Source: CAYXPG01 sp964564845
GTDB lineage: Bacteria; Planctomycetota; Phycisphaerae; Sedimentisphaerales; Anaerobacaceae
Reading direction: 5' to 3'
Assembly (NCBI GenBank): GCA_964564845.1
Contig: CAZMCN010000008.1
Span: forward strand, 1 to 29,287
Length of the DNA: 29,287 nt
Notes under the pieces: model-generated
Databases searched by the model: none
What the model was told of the DNA's origin: nothing
The model's input: only the letters and a program-made list of their open reading frames with translations
Part shown: piece by piece, positions 14,494 to 21,775 of the stretch
Position numbering within the stretch: the stretch's first letter is position 1
How the letters are laid out: each line of letters begins with the position of its first letter
Translations under genes and position numbers: made by a program

Positions 14494-15534
14494 ATGAGAT
14501 TGACAGTTGCACAATTGGCTGAACGTCTTGGGGCTGAGTTGGTTGGTGACGGTACCGTGCCAATAAGTTCTGTGGGTTCAGTCGAGGCCGCCGATGACAG
14601 TGCGGTTACTTTTGTTACGGATGATAAATATAAGGCCGGCCTGGAGAAGTCACTGGCCGGTGCTGTTATTGTCGGCAGCAGAATAGAGGGTTTAACCCGG
14701 CCGCAGCTTGTCGTTGATAATGTTGATAAAGCGTTGATAGATGCGTTGAGTGTTTTTGCTGTGCCTCTGAAAGGTGTTGCCAAAGGGATTGACCCTGCTG
14801 CGCGTCTGGCCGATGATGCTCAAGTCGCCGAAGGTGTTTCTATCGGGCCTGGCGTGGTAATTGACAGTAGAGTCCAAATCGGGGCAAATACCGTAATCGC
14901 CTCCGGTTGCAGAATCGGCGAGAATTCAAAGCTCGGTAAAAATTGTCGTCTTGACAGTAACGTTGTTGTTTATCACAACTGCCGCATCGGCGACAATGTA
15001 ATCATCCAGGCAAACAGCACAATCGGCTCGATGGGCTTTGGGTATTCATTTATTGACGGCAGACATCAACTGTTTCCGCACAATGGCGGGGTGGTGATAG
15101 AAGATTTTGTCGAGATAGGGGCCAACTGCTGCGTTGACAGGGCAAAGTTCGGCAACACCATAATCGGAGCCGGGACAAAAATAGATAACCTTGTTCAGAT
15201 TGCTCATAATGTGGAGATAGGCAAATGCTGTTTGATAGCGGGTCTGGTTGGTATTGCCGGCAGTTGTCGGCTTGGCGACGGTGTTGTTTTGGCCGGTCAG
15301 GTCGGACTGGCGGATAATATAGAAATAGGTGATGGTGTAATAGTCGGTGCTCAGGCCGGTGTTGCCAGCAGTGTTGCAGGCGGCAGGAAGATAGTCGGCT
15401 CGCCGGCGATTGACCACAAAAAGCAATTGAAGATATTTAGTTTGGTGTTTCGTTTACCGAGGCTGGCCGAGCAGTTAAAGCAGCTTGATGCGAGGGTTGA
15501 AAAACTTGAATCTGCAAAAGACGATAAAAAGTGA
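14494..15534 (+). CDS. lpxD: UDP-3-O-(3-hydroxyacyl)glucosamine N-acyltransferase
   Basis: LpxD adds the second 3-hydroxyacyl chain to the lipid A precursor. An N-terminal uridine-binding domain (about 1-95; MRLTVAQLAERLGAELVGDG, VTFVTDDKY) is followed by a left-handed beta-helix of hexapeptides (about 100-310). The probable catalytic His238 is in QIAHNVEIG. A C-terminal helix (RLAEQLKQLDARVEKLE) closes the 346 residues. The last 47 nt overlap the start of lpxC/fabZ, suggesting translational coupling. Confidence 0.95.
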   Translation: MRLTVAQLAERLGAELVGDGTVPISSVGSVEAADDSAVTFVTDDKYKAGLEKSLAGAVIVGSRIEGLTRPQLVVDNVDKALIDALSVFAVPLKGVAKGIDPAARLADDAQVAEGVSIGPGVVIDSRVQIGANTVIASGCRIGENSKLGKNCRLDSNVVVYHNCRIGDNVIIQANSTIGSMGFGYSFIDGRHQLFPHNGGVVIEDFVEIGANCCVDRAKFGNTIIGAGTKIDNLVQIAHNVEIGKCCLIAGLVGIAGSCRLGDGVVLAGQVGLADNIEIGDGVIVGAQAGVASSVAGGRKIVGSPAIDHKKQLKIFSLVFRLPRLAEQLKQLDARVEKLESAKDDKK

Positions 15535-16816
15535 AGGCTGGATATCCGGCAGAAGCTTGTTTGAGGGCAAGGAGACGAAGGTGTTTTTTCGTCCTGCTCC
15601 TGTTGATTCCGGGTTGGTTTTCGTGCGGACTGATGTGCCGGAGCCGGTTCGGATTAGCGCTGTTGCACCTAATCTTGCCCAGCGAAGCAGGCGAACGACG
15701 ATAAGGAGGGGCACTGTCAGCGTTGAGACGGTGGAGCATTGTCTGGCGGCGGTAAGCGCTATGGAAATTGACAATCTGATTGTAGAGGTTGAGGGTGCTG
15801 AGCTTCCGGCACCGGACTGCAGCAGTGTTGGCTATGTGAGGGCATTGAAGCGTTCCGGCCTGGCTGAGCAGCGGGCTTCTCGCAGGGAGTTCGTTATCAC
15901 CGAGCCGATAAGTATGTCGGACGGCGGCGCTTCAATATACGCCCTTCCATATGCCGATGGTGGATTAAGTATCACTTATGATTTGGATTACGGCGGCCAT
16001 ACCGGTATTGGTCGGCAAATTTTCGGCTGCCGGGTGACAGCGGAGAATTTCGAGAAGAATCTGGCCCCTGCGAGGACATTTTTGCTTGAGGCCGAAGCCA
16101 AGCAGTTTCAGGCTCGCGGGATGGGGACACATCTTGGCCCTCGCGACATTCTTGTTATCAATTCAGAAGGTCCTATTAAAAACAGCTTTCGTTTTTCCGA
16201 CGAGTGCGCCAGGCATAAAGTGGTTGACTTGATTGGCGACCTTGCGTTGGTCGGTCGGGCCGTCAGAGGAAGAATAGTGGCCTACAGGAGCGGGCATTCG
16301 CTGAACCAGCGGCTCGTAAAGAAGCTGTATGAAGCGGCCGAGAGGCAGGAGAGAATGGCGAAATTAGGGACTGATGCCCTTCTGGACATACGGCAAATCG
16401 TCAAGATTCTGCCGCATAGATACCCGTTTTTGTTGGTGGACAAAGTAGTTGAGATAGAAGGTAACCAGCGAATAAAAGGCATAAAGAATGTGAGTTTTAA
16501 TGAGCAGTTTTTCCAGGGTCATTTTCCCGGCACGCCTATTATGCCGGGCGTTCTTATTGTGGAAGCGATGGCGCAGGTTTCCGGTCTGCTGTTTGCACAG
16601 AAGCTCGAACATGCGGGCAAGCTTGCGGTGCTTTTGAGTATGGACGGTGTAAAATTGCGAAAGGCGGTTGTCCCGGGCGACCAGCTTGTTCTTGTCGCCG
16701 AGACGGTGAGGATGAAAAAGAGGACTGCACAATGCCGCTGCAGAGCGATGGTGGGCGAGCAGACAGTTGCCGAGGCGCTAATTAAGTTTATGCTTGTGGA
16801 CGAGGAGAAGATATGA
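15488..16816 (+). CDS. lpxC/fabZ: Bifunctional LpxC deacetylase / FabZ dehydratase
   Basis: The N-terminal half is UDP-3-O-acyl-GlcNAc deacetylase, the committed step of lipid A synthesis. The C-terminal half is (3R)-hydroxyacyl-ACP dehydratase. LpxC residues are Glu83/His84 in TVEHCLAA, His243 and Asp247 in HKVVD (zinc) and His270 in RSGHSLN. FabZ starts near residue 300 with ILPHRYPFLLVDKV and has catalytic His345 (FQGHFPG) and Glu359 (LIVEAMAQ). The two enzymes compete for and produce related 3-hydroxyacyl pools. The fusion is known in Bacteroidetes and some other phyla. The start lies within lpxD: ATG 15488, or TTG 15485, 15497 or 15506. The total is 442 residues. Confidence 0.95.
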   Translation: MRGLKNLNLQKTIKSEGWISGRSLFEGKETKVFFRPAPVDSGLVFVRTDVPEPVRISAVAPNLAQRSRRTTIRRGTVSVETVEHCLAAVSAMEIDNLIVEVEGAELPAPDCSSVGYVRALKRSGLAEQRASRREFVITEPISMSDGGASIYALPYADGGLSITYDLDYGGHTGIGRQIFGCRVTAENFEKNLAPARTFLLEAEAKQFQARGMGTHLGPRDILVINSEGPIKNSFRFSDECARHKVVDLIGDLALVGRAVRGRIVAYRSGHSLNQRLVKKLYEAAERQERMAKLGTDALLDIRQIVKILPHRYPFLLVDKVVEIEGNQRIKGIKNVSFNEQFFQGHFPGTPIMPGVLIVEAMAQVSGLLFAQKLEHAGKLAVLLSMDGVKLRKAVVPGDQLVLVAETVRMKKRTAQCRCRAMVGEQTVAEALIKFMLVDEEKI

Positions 16817-16867
16817 AATTGAGAGCGATTAGATTAGAATTTCAATGGAGGCAAAAGCGGATACAAA

Positions 16868-17674
16868 ATGGGTCAGATACACCCCAGCTCGGTGGTTCAT
16901 AAAGATGCTGAATTGGCTGACGAGGTAACAGTCGGGCCTAATTGTGTTATAGGCGGCGGGGTCTCGATTGGCGCCGGCACGGAACTCGGCGCCAATGTGG
17001 TGATTGGCGGAGGTGTCAGGATAGGTCGGAACAATCATTTTTTTGCCAATTGTGTGATTGGCGGTATACCACAGGTGCTTGGTCTGGATTCGAACAGCGA
17101 AGTTGGAGGGATTATAATTGGTGACAGCAACACTATCAGGGAACAGGTAACCATTCATCCGAGTATTTGTCCCGGCAAATTTACGAAGGTAGGAAATGAC
17201 AATTTGCTTATGATAGGTGTGCACGTTGGGCATGATTGTACGCTTGAGGACAAAATAGTTTTGAGTAATTATGTTCAGCTAAGCGGTCATTGCAGAATTG
17301 AGACCGGCGTCTGGTTTAGCGGTATAGTTGCGCTGCATCAGTTTGTAACTGTCGGCAGGTGGAGTTATGCTGCCGGTCTTGCGGGGATAAATCACGACAT
17401 TCCGCCGTTTTTGATTGTCGGTGGTCATTATCCGCCGAGGATTCGGGGCGTCAACAAGCGGGGTATGAAAAGGGCCGGTCTGAGCGAGCAGCAGCAGCAG
17501 AAAATTTCCGAGGCGTACAGAAAGCTTTACCGCTGCGGCGGGACAATGCTGGAGAATGCGAAGGCACTGGCTGCCGAGGATGAGCTTGACGAGAACGTTC
17601 GGGCTATGATTGATGTGATAATAAAAAGCAGTGAACATCGGTTTGGCAGATACCTCGAGACGTTAAGGCATTAA
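16868..17674 (+). CDS. lpxA: UDP-N-acetylglucosamine acyltransferase
   Basis: LpxA transfers a 3-hydroxyacyl chain from ACP to UDP-GlcNAc (or an amino analogue), the first lipid A step. The beta-helix covers about residues 1-185 (VTVGPNCVIGGGVSIG). The catalytic His122 is in GVHVGHDC; His119, His141 and His157 (LHQF) match conserved histidines. The C-terminal helical domain contains RGVNKRGMKRAGLS. Gly170 aligns with the E. coli Gly173 that permits long acyl chains, by eye. The 268 residues are typical. GGAGG (16847-16851) is about 16 nt from ATG 16868, farther than usual. Confidence 0.95.
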   Translation: MGQIHPSSVVHKDAELADEVTVGPNCVIGGGVSIGAGTELGANVVIGGGVRIGRNNHFFANCVIGGIPQVLGLDSNSEVGGIIIGDSNTIREQVTIHPSICPGKFTKVGNDNLLMIGVHVGHDCTLEDKIVLSNYVQLSGHCRIETGVWFSGIVALHQFVTVGRWSYAAGLAGINHDIPPFLIVGGHYPPRIRGVNKRGMKRAGLSEQQQQKISEAYRKLYRCGGTMLENAKALAAEDELDENVRAMIDVIIKSSEHRFGRYLETLRH

Positions 17675-17730
17675 GAAAGAGCACGAGAGCACTTTTTCCT
17701 TATGTGCTTATTTATATAAAGCGAGAAGGT

Positions 17731-18738
17731 ATGGACAGGATACGTACGGCGGTTATTGGCGCGGGCAAGATGGGGACGATTCACGCCAGGGTCTATGACC
17801 AGCTTCCGCAAAGCAATTTTGTTGCGGTGGTGGATATCGATGCCGGGAAAGCTGAGCGTCTGGCGAAGAAATATGACTGTTTGGCTTTTACCGGTTGTGC
17901 CGATGTATTGGGCAAAGTTGATGCGGTAACAATAGCTGCTCCGACGATACATCATTTGGAACTGGCGGAATTCTTCATCGAAAACAATGTGCCGGTAATG
18001 ATTGAAAAGCCGCTGGCGGTTGATGTTAAAGAAGGCAAAAAAATAGTAAGGCTTGCGAAGAAAAAGGGTGTTGTTGTAGGCGTGGGCCATTCCGAGCGCT
18101 GCAATCCGGTTGTACAGGCGATGAAACGTCTCAATATTGAGCCGAAATTTATTGAGGCGAACCGCGTCAGCCCTTATCCGTTTCGCTCGATGGATGTGGG
18201 CGTTGTGCTGGATGTGATGATACACGATATAGATATTATTCTATCTATGGCTCAGAGCAAAATAAAAAGAATAGATGCGGTGGGCGTCGGCGTTATCGAT
18301 GAAAAGGAAGACATCTGTAATGCGAGAATAGTTTTTGAGAACGGCTGTATTGCAAATGTTACCGCCTCGAGACTTGCATTAAAAACGGAAAGAAAGATAC
18401 GTGTCTTTAGTCGGCAGGGGTATCTGAGTCTGGATTATTTCAAAAGATACGGCATTGTGATTAAGGCAGAACCGAATATTGATGTTGTCAAGTGGATAAG
18501 AGAGCGCAGAGAAGCGGGAGATTTTAATCTGCTGAGTGTTAACTGGCCTGACCTGCTGCACATCGAAGAGCTTGAAATTGATGATAAGGAGCCGCTGCGT
18601 CTTGAGCAGGAGGCGTTTCTGAGTGCCTGTGCGGATAAAGCGGCCAGGCCTGAGGTTACGGCCGAGGATGGACTGGCGGCAATGGAGTGTGCAGAGAGGA
18701 TTCTGGCCTCCGTAAAAAAACATAAATGGGATGGGTAA
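17731..18738 (+). CDS. Gfo/Idh/MocA family NAD(P)-dependent oxidoreductase
   Basis: The Rossmann motif GAGKMG (10-15), the family signature EKP (92-94, in MIEKPLA) and the active-site segment DVMIHDIDII (161-170) place this 335-residue protein in the Gfo/Idh/MocA family of sugar dehydrogenases. ATG 17731 was chosen because GAGAAGG precedes it; an upstream in-frame ATG at 17704 lacks a ribosome site. It lies 56 bp after lpxA. In Acidithiobacillus and Leptospira a member of this family, GnnA, oxidises UDP-GlcNAc at C3 before GnnB transamination, and is encoded next to lpxA. A GnnA-like role here is an inference; no aminotransferase follows. The substrate is otherwise unknown. Confidence 0.9.
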   Translation: MDRIRTAVIGAGKMGTIHARVYDQLPQSNFVAVVDIDAGKAERLAKKYDCLAFTGCADVLGKVDAVTIAAPTIHHLELAEFFIENNVPVMIEKPLAVDVKEGKKIVRLAKKKGVVVGVGHSERCNPVVQAMKRLNIEPKFIEANRVSPYPFRSMDVGVVLDVMIHDIDIILSMAQSKIKRIDAVGVGVIDEKEDICNARIVFENGCIANVTASRLALKTERKIRVFSRQGYLSLDYFKRYGIVIKAEPNIDVVKWIRERREAGDFNLLSVNWPDLLHIEELEIDDKEPLRLEQEAFLSACADKAARPEVTAEDGLAAMECAERILASVKKHKWDG

Positions 18739-18767
18739 TTAATATTGTTTTGTGAAGGGATTGTTTT

Positions 18768-19352
18768 ATGGCTCGTAAATTCCGGATTAGTTTATTGTTG
18801 GTGACGGTTGTTTTTGTTGCTGGTTGTAAACACCGGGAAAGTGAGAGAATGACAAAGAAAGTGAAGCTGGAAACGAGTAAGGGTGACATTATTATTGAGC
18901 TTAACGAGGAGAAGGCGCCGGTCACGGTGGCCAATTTCCTTCGGTACGTGGAGGAAGGTTTTTATGATGGGACGATATTTCACAGGGTTATACAAAACTT
19001 TATGGTACAGGGCGGCGGGTTTACGGCGGATATGCGGAGGAAACAAACGCATGGGATGATTGCCAATGAAGCCAAAAATGGTTTGAAAAACAATAGAGGC
19101 AGTATTACGATGGCTCGAATGAATGCCCCTGACAGCGCATCGGCTCAGTTTTTTATCAATCACAAAGACAATGACAGCCTGAATTATGCCGGACAGCTCA
19201 AGCCGGGATATGCGGTATTCGGCGCAGTGGTCGAAGGTATGAATGTTGTGGATGCGATTGCGGCGGCCAAGACAACGATTCGTAATGGCATGCGCGACGT
19301 TCCCGTCGAGCCGATAGTCATAAAATCAGCGAGGGTTGTATCTGGAAGATAG
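18768..19352 (+). CDS. Cyclophilin-type peptidyl-prolyl isomerase, probable lipoprotein
   Basis: It catalyses proline cis-trans isomerisation in protein folding. A hydrophobic leader ends in the lipobox VAGC with Cys20, so it is probably membrane-anchored outside the cytoplasm. The cyclophilin domain spans about 31-192: VKLETSKGDIIIELNEEKAP, FYDGTIFHRVIQNFMVQGG (FHRV active-site Arg), GSITMAR, SASAQFFIN and YAVFGAVVEGMNVVD. The length of 194 residues is typical for the small bacterial type. It is the last gene of the long plus-strand run, converging on nfi with only 13 bp between stops. A role in envelope protein folding fits the bamA/skp context (inference). Confidence 0.94.
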   Translation: MARKFRISLLLVTVVFVAGCKHRESERMTKKVKLETSKGDIIIELNEEKAPVTVANFLRYVEEGFYDGTIFHRVIQNFMVQGGGFTADMRRKQTHGMIANEAKNGLKNNRGSITMARMNAPDSASAQFFINHKDNDSLNYAGQLKPGYAVFGAVVEGMNVVDAIAAAKTTIRNGMRDVPVEPIVIKSARVVSGR

Positions 19353-19365
19353 GGTTTGTAATAAG

Positions 19366-20073
19366 CTAAGTTTTTAGTCTTAGTCTGGTGACCTGTTGGT
19401 GCGCAAGGCGAGTAGGTTCGGGCAGACGATATTTAATCGCACAGTCAAGGACGATTTTGACTGCATCTTTCAGCAGGCATTTGTTGCCGACGGACACGAA
19501 AACCGGCTTGATGTTGGTGCGTGTTCTGACTACCGCGCCGATGACCTTATCTTTATCTTTTAATAAAGTGTAGGTACCTTTTTCGGGTGGCGGCTGTTCG
19601 AAGGCGCCGGTCAATCTGCTCTTTGCACAGCCTATGGTCGGCTTATCGAGAAACAGCCCCAGATGCGCCGCAAGACCGAGTCGGCGCGGGTGGGCGATGC
19701 CCTGGCCGTCGACGATGAACAGGTCGGGGCAGGTTTTGAGTTTTTCTACGGCTGCGATACAGGCTGGTGCCTCGCGGAAAGAAAGCAGCCCTGATATGTA
19801 GGGCAGAGGAACTTTTCGAGCTGCACTTGTGGTTTCGACAATCTCGCAGGCCCTTGTTGGCTGTGCGGCGACAACGGTTGTATCTGGAAGTTTTAAGACA
19901 ACGGCGGCAGCGACGATTCTTTGCCCATCCTTACTGAGGGCACAATCCAGGCCGGCAATGATCTTAGGCTGATTCTTTAGCTCAATTACTTGAACCTTTG
20001 GGGCGAGGTCTTTTTGTAGAGTTATTGCCTGCGAATAAGACAAGTTCCAGCTATGCAGTTTCTTTATTTGCAT
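19366..20073 (-). CDS. nfi: Endonuclease V (deoxyinosine 3' endonuclease)
   Basis: This repair enzyme nicks DNA one nucleotide 3' of deoxyinosine. Active-site residues are visible: Asp43 in IAGLDCALS, the wedge motif PYISG (91-95), Glu101 in SFREAP and Asp122 in VDGQGIAHPRRLGLAAHLG. Gly-rich TIGCAKSRLTG also matches the family. The 235 residues are normal. ATG 20073 follows an A-run with no evident ribosome site. The gene lies 19 bp downstream of fic on the same strand, so it may be read from the fic promoter. Its GC content is clearly higher than that of fic (41 of 60 in block 19681-19740). Confidence 0.94.
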   Translation of the reverse strand: MQIKKLHSWNLSYSQAITLQKDLAPKVQVIELKNQPKIIAGLDCALSKDGQRIVAAAVVLKLPDTTVVAAQPTRACEIVETTSAARKVPLPYISGLLSFREAPACIAAVEKLKTCPDLFIVDGQGIAHPRRLGLAAHLGLFLDKPTIGCAKSRLTGAFEQPPPEKGTYTLLKDKDKVIGAVVRTRTNIKPVFVSVGNKCLLKDAVKIVLDCAIKYRLPEPTRLAHQQVTRLRLKT

Positions 20074-20092
20074 AATTTTTTTTTTGCAACAA

Positions 20093-21427
20093 CTAAGCTA
20101 ACTTTGCTAGTCTTTCTTCCAACTCATCTGCCGGTGTAAAATGCCACGTTCTTCCTACTTTTCGACATTTGAGTAAGCCTCGCCGTTCTAAATCAAAAAG
20201 ATCAAGTCGGCTTGTTTGATACACGATGTTATGACTTACTTGATGTGATCTGATAGTATATTGTTGGTATGGATGCCGCAGGGCATGGCTGATGAGCGCT
20301 TGCTGACGATGATTCAGTGCTGCTATTCCGCGCATTTTGTGTTCGATTGTCTTTAGTTGTTCAGTTTTGCGTTTAATGTATTCGTGAAGCTCTATGATAG
20401 CTCGTCGAATTACATCAAGATGATAAAGAATAAAGTACGTGAGATCATTGTCGTCCGTCTCTGTATAGAGGAAAGCACGGCCATATTTTGCAGGTGCTTT
20501 TCGAATAATCTGAGAAATCGAGATAAACTCGAAAAGCCAAAAACCATAGTGAAGCATTGACCAGTAAAATAGTGCTCTGGCTGCCCGACCATTGCCATCA
20601 ACAAATGGATGATCATAGGCCAACCAAAAATGTAAGGTTATCGAACGGATCACAGGGTGTATAAAACTTGTTGGGCTTTTGCAGTTGGCAAAAGCACACA
20701 TATTTGCCATTCTTTCTTCGAGTTGTTTGGAGGGAGGTGGATTGTGAAAGATTTCATTGTACATGTCACCAACAACTATGCGTTCATCGGCTTTACGGAA
20801 ACGACCAGCTGCGGATTTATCACTCAGCGTTTTATCAGTAATTATTCGGTGAAGATCGAATACTAACTTTTTGGACAAAGGTTCGTCCTTGAGTTTCCCT
20901 ATTCTTCGCATAGTCTTGAAATTATTAAGAATCATTTGTTCGCTCTTGTCTCGGGGGGCTCGGCCCGTTTTGATCATTTCCTTTGCGATTTCACGTGTTG
21001 TTGCTGCTCCTTCAAGCTGACTTGAAGTAATCGCTTCTTGGATTAGCGAACCTACATAGTATTGGTCTTTTGTGTCTGGATTTATAATTTGTTCCGGCAT
21101 TCGGATGAATCCACCGGCACCTTGATCAATACTATGCAGTCTCTCAGGGATTGGATCGACTATCGTATATCTAAATGGTGTGCCCCTCTCATCCAGAAGG
21201 GGAACTTGCTTATATAACCGTTGTCTTTTCATCTTGAGTGCGAGCCACCACTCTTCGTGGGAGAATCCTTTTGGCGGCGAATAATACTTAAGTTTGTCCC
21301 AATGAAGATACTTTCCATCGGTGGCTGACTCAGGATCCATAATGAAGATTTTTACAACTTGCTCCGGAGTTTTTACAGTTTGCGACCAAATCGTATTGAG
21401 GTCTGGGGGGTGTTTCGGCATTTTCAT
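20093..21427 (-). CDS. Fic-family protein AMPylase with inhibitory helix and winged-helix domain
   Basis: Fic enzymes transfer AMP (sometimes another nucleotide part) from ATP to a hydroxyl side chain of a target protein. The Fic core motif HPFVDGNGRAAR (residues 273-284) is intact, with catalytic His273. An N-terminal inhibitory motif SSQLEG (135-140, S-x-x-x-E-G) marks a self-inhibited class II Fic whose Glu139 would block ATP. The C-terminal 90 residues (ALNHRQQALISHAL to HFTPADELEERL) look like a winged helix, suggesting DNA binding. The 444 residues fit the large Fic/DOC type. It is AT-richer than its neighbours (23 GC of 60 in blocks 20401-20460 and 20521-20580), which hints at transfer. 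Its target is unknown. No antitoxin gene is adjacent. Confidence 0.95.
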   Translation of the reverse strand: MKMPKHPPDLNTIWSQTVKTPEQVVKIFIMDPESATDGKYLHWDKLKYYSPPKGFSHEEWWLALKMKRQRLYKQVPLLDERGTPFRYTIVDPIPERLHSIDQGAGGFIRMPEQIINPDTKDQYYVGSLIQEAITSSQLEGAATTREIAKEMIKTGRAPRDKSEQMILNNFKTMRRIGKLKDEPLSKKLVFDLHRIITDKTLSDKSAAGRFRKADERIVVGDMYNEIFHNPPPSKQLEERMANMCAFANCKSPTSFIHPVIRSITLHFWLAYDHPFVDGNGRAARALFYWSMLHYGFWLFEFISISQIIRKAPAKYGRAFLYTETDDNDLTYFILYHLDVIRRAIIELHEYIKRKTEQLKTIEHKMRGIAALNHRQQALISHALRHPYQQYTIRSHQVSHNIVYQTSRLDLFDLERRGLLKCRKVGRTWHFTPADELEERLAKLA

Positions 21428-21429
21428 TG

Positions 21430-21439
21430 TGATATCACC
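21430..21439. promoter_or_regulatory. Palindrome GTGATATCAC at the fic ribosome site
   Basis: A perfect 10-bp palindrome directly precedes the fic ATG and contains its GGTGAT ribosome-binding sequence (minus strand, 21434-21439). It could be a small operator or a translation-blocking element, or coincidental. Confidence 0.35.
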
Positions 21440-21463
21440 TTTATTAACAAGGCCTTACGTATC

Positions 21464-21556
21464 TACTAATCATATACTAATTTATTAAAGTTTAATATAT
21501 ATATCGGTCGGCTTCTGTCAAATACTAATTTTAAATATTTTAGTATTAAATTAGTA
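21464..21556. promoter_or_regulatory. Cluster of TACTAAT boxes flanking the fic promoter (putative operators)
   Basis: TACTAAT occurs at 21464-21470, 21475-21481 (extended TACTAATTT to 21483) and 21523-21529 (TACTAATTT to 21531), and inverted as AAATTAGTA at 21548-21556. The first two are 11 bp apart, one helical turn. The last two form a perfect 9-bp inverted repeat. They bracket the fic promoter, two just downstream of the -10 and two just upstream of the -35. This layout suits repression, perhaps by the winged-helix domain of Fic itself (inference). Confidence 0.55.
21494..21521 (-). promoter_or_regulatory. Strong sigma70-type promoter for fic
   Basis: On the minus strand a consensus -35 TTGACA (21521-21516) and a -10 TATATT (21499-21494, 5 of 6) are separated by 16 bp. 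Transcription would start near 21487, leaving a leader of about 60 nt to the fic ATG, and could continue into nfi. Confidence 0.65.
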
Positions 21557-21597
21557 CAAAGCAGGTTCGTAGCGGTTATTCCGATAATAGGGAGTGT

Positions 21598-21615
21598 CCA
21601 AATTGGGGAATTTGG
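21598..21615. repeat. Perfect inverted repeat CCAAATT-GGGG-AATTTGG
   Basis: Seven-base arms (21598-21604 and 21609-21615) surround GGGG in the fic-uvrA intergenic region. It could be an operator or the remnant end of a mobile element; no partner copy was found in the window. Confidence 0.4.
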
Positions 21616-21684
21616 CCTTAGTGTCTCAAAAGAAGGTATGGTGTTAATGTTTTTTCCTCTCTAAAATTTGATAGGTATAAAGAT

Positions 21685-21713
21685 TTTACCTTCTTGTGTG
21701 GTTTTGTTACAAT
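21685..21713 (+). promoter_or_regulatory. Candidate promoter for uvrA
   Basis: TTTACC (21685-21690, 4 of 6) and TACAAT (21708-21713, 5 of 6) are spaced by 17 bp. The predicted start near 21720 gives a leader of about 55 nt. I see no SOS box that I can identify with confidence. Confidence 0.45.
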
Positions 21714-21775
21714 AGTTAGCTTGGGTAATTGCGGAATTTTTGAAAAAGCCTGTTGCCCTTAACAGTGAGGACGAG

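Noticed and set aside
19366..19383. CTAAG/CTTAG hairpin between the cyclophilin and nfi genes as a bidirectional terminator
   Set aside because: The stem is only five AT-rich pairs with an 8-nt loop; too weak to claim.
19334..19890. The 15-bp identical string GGTTGTATCTGGAAG at 19334-19348 and 19876-19890
   Set aside because: One 15-bp match is expected by chance at about this window size, and both copies lie in coding sequence.
20075..20090. T-run after the nfi start as a terminator
   Set aside because: No GC-rich stem precedes it and it is A-rich in the direction of fic-nfi transcription.
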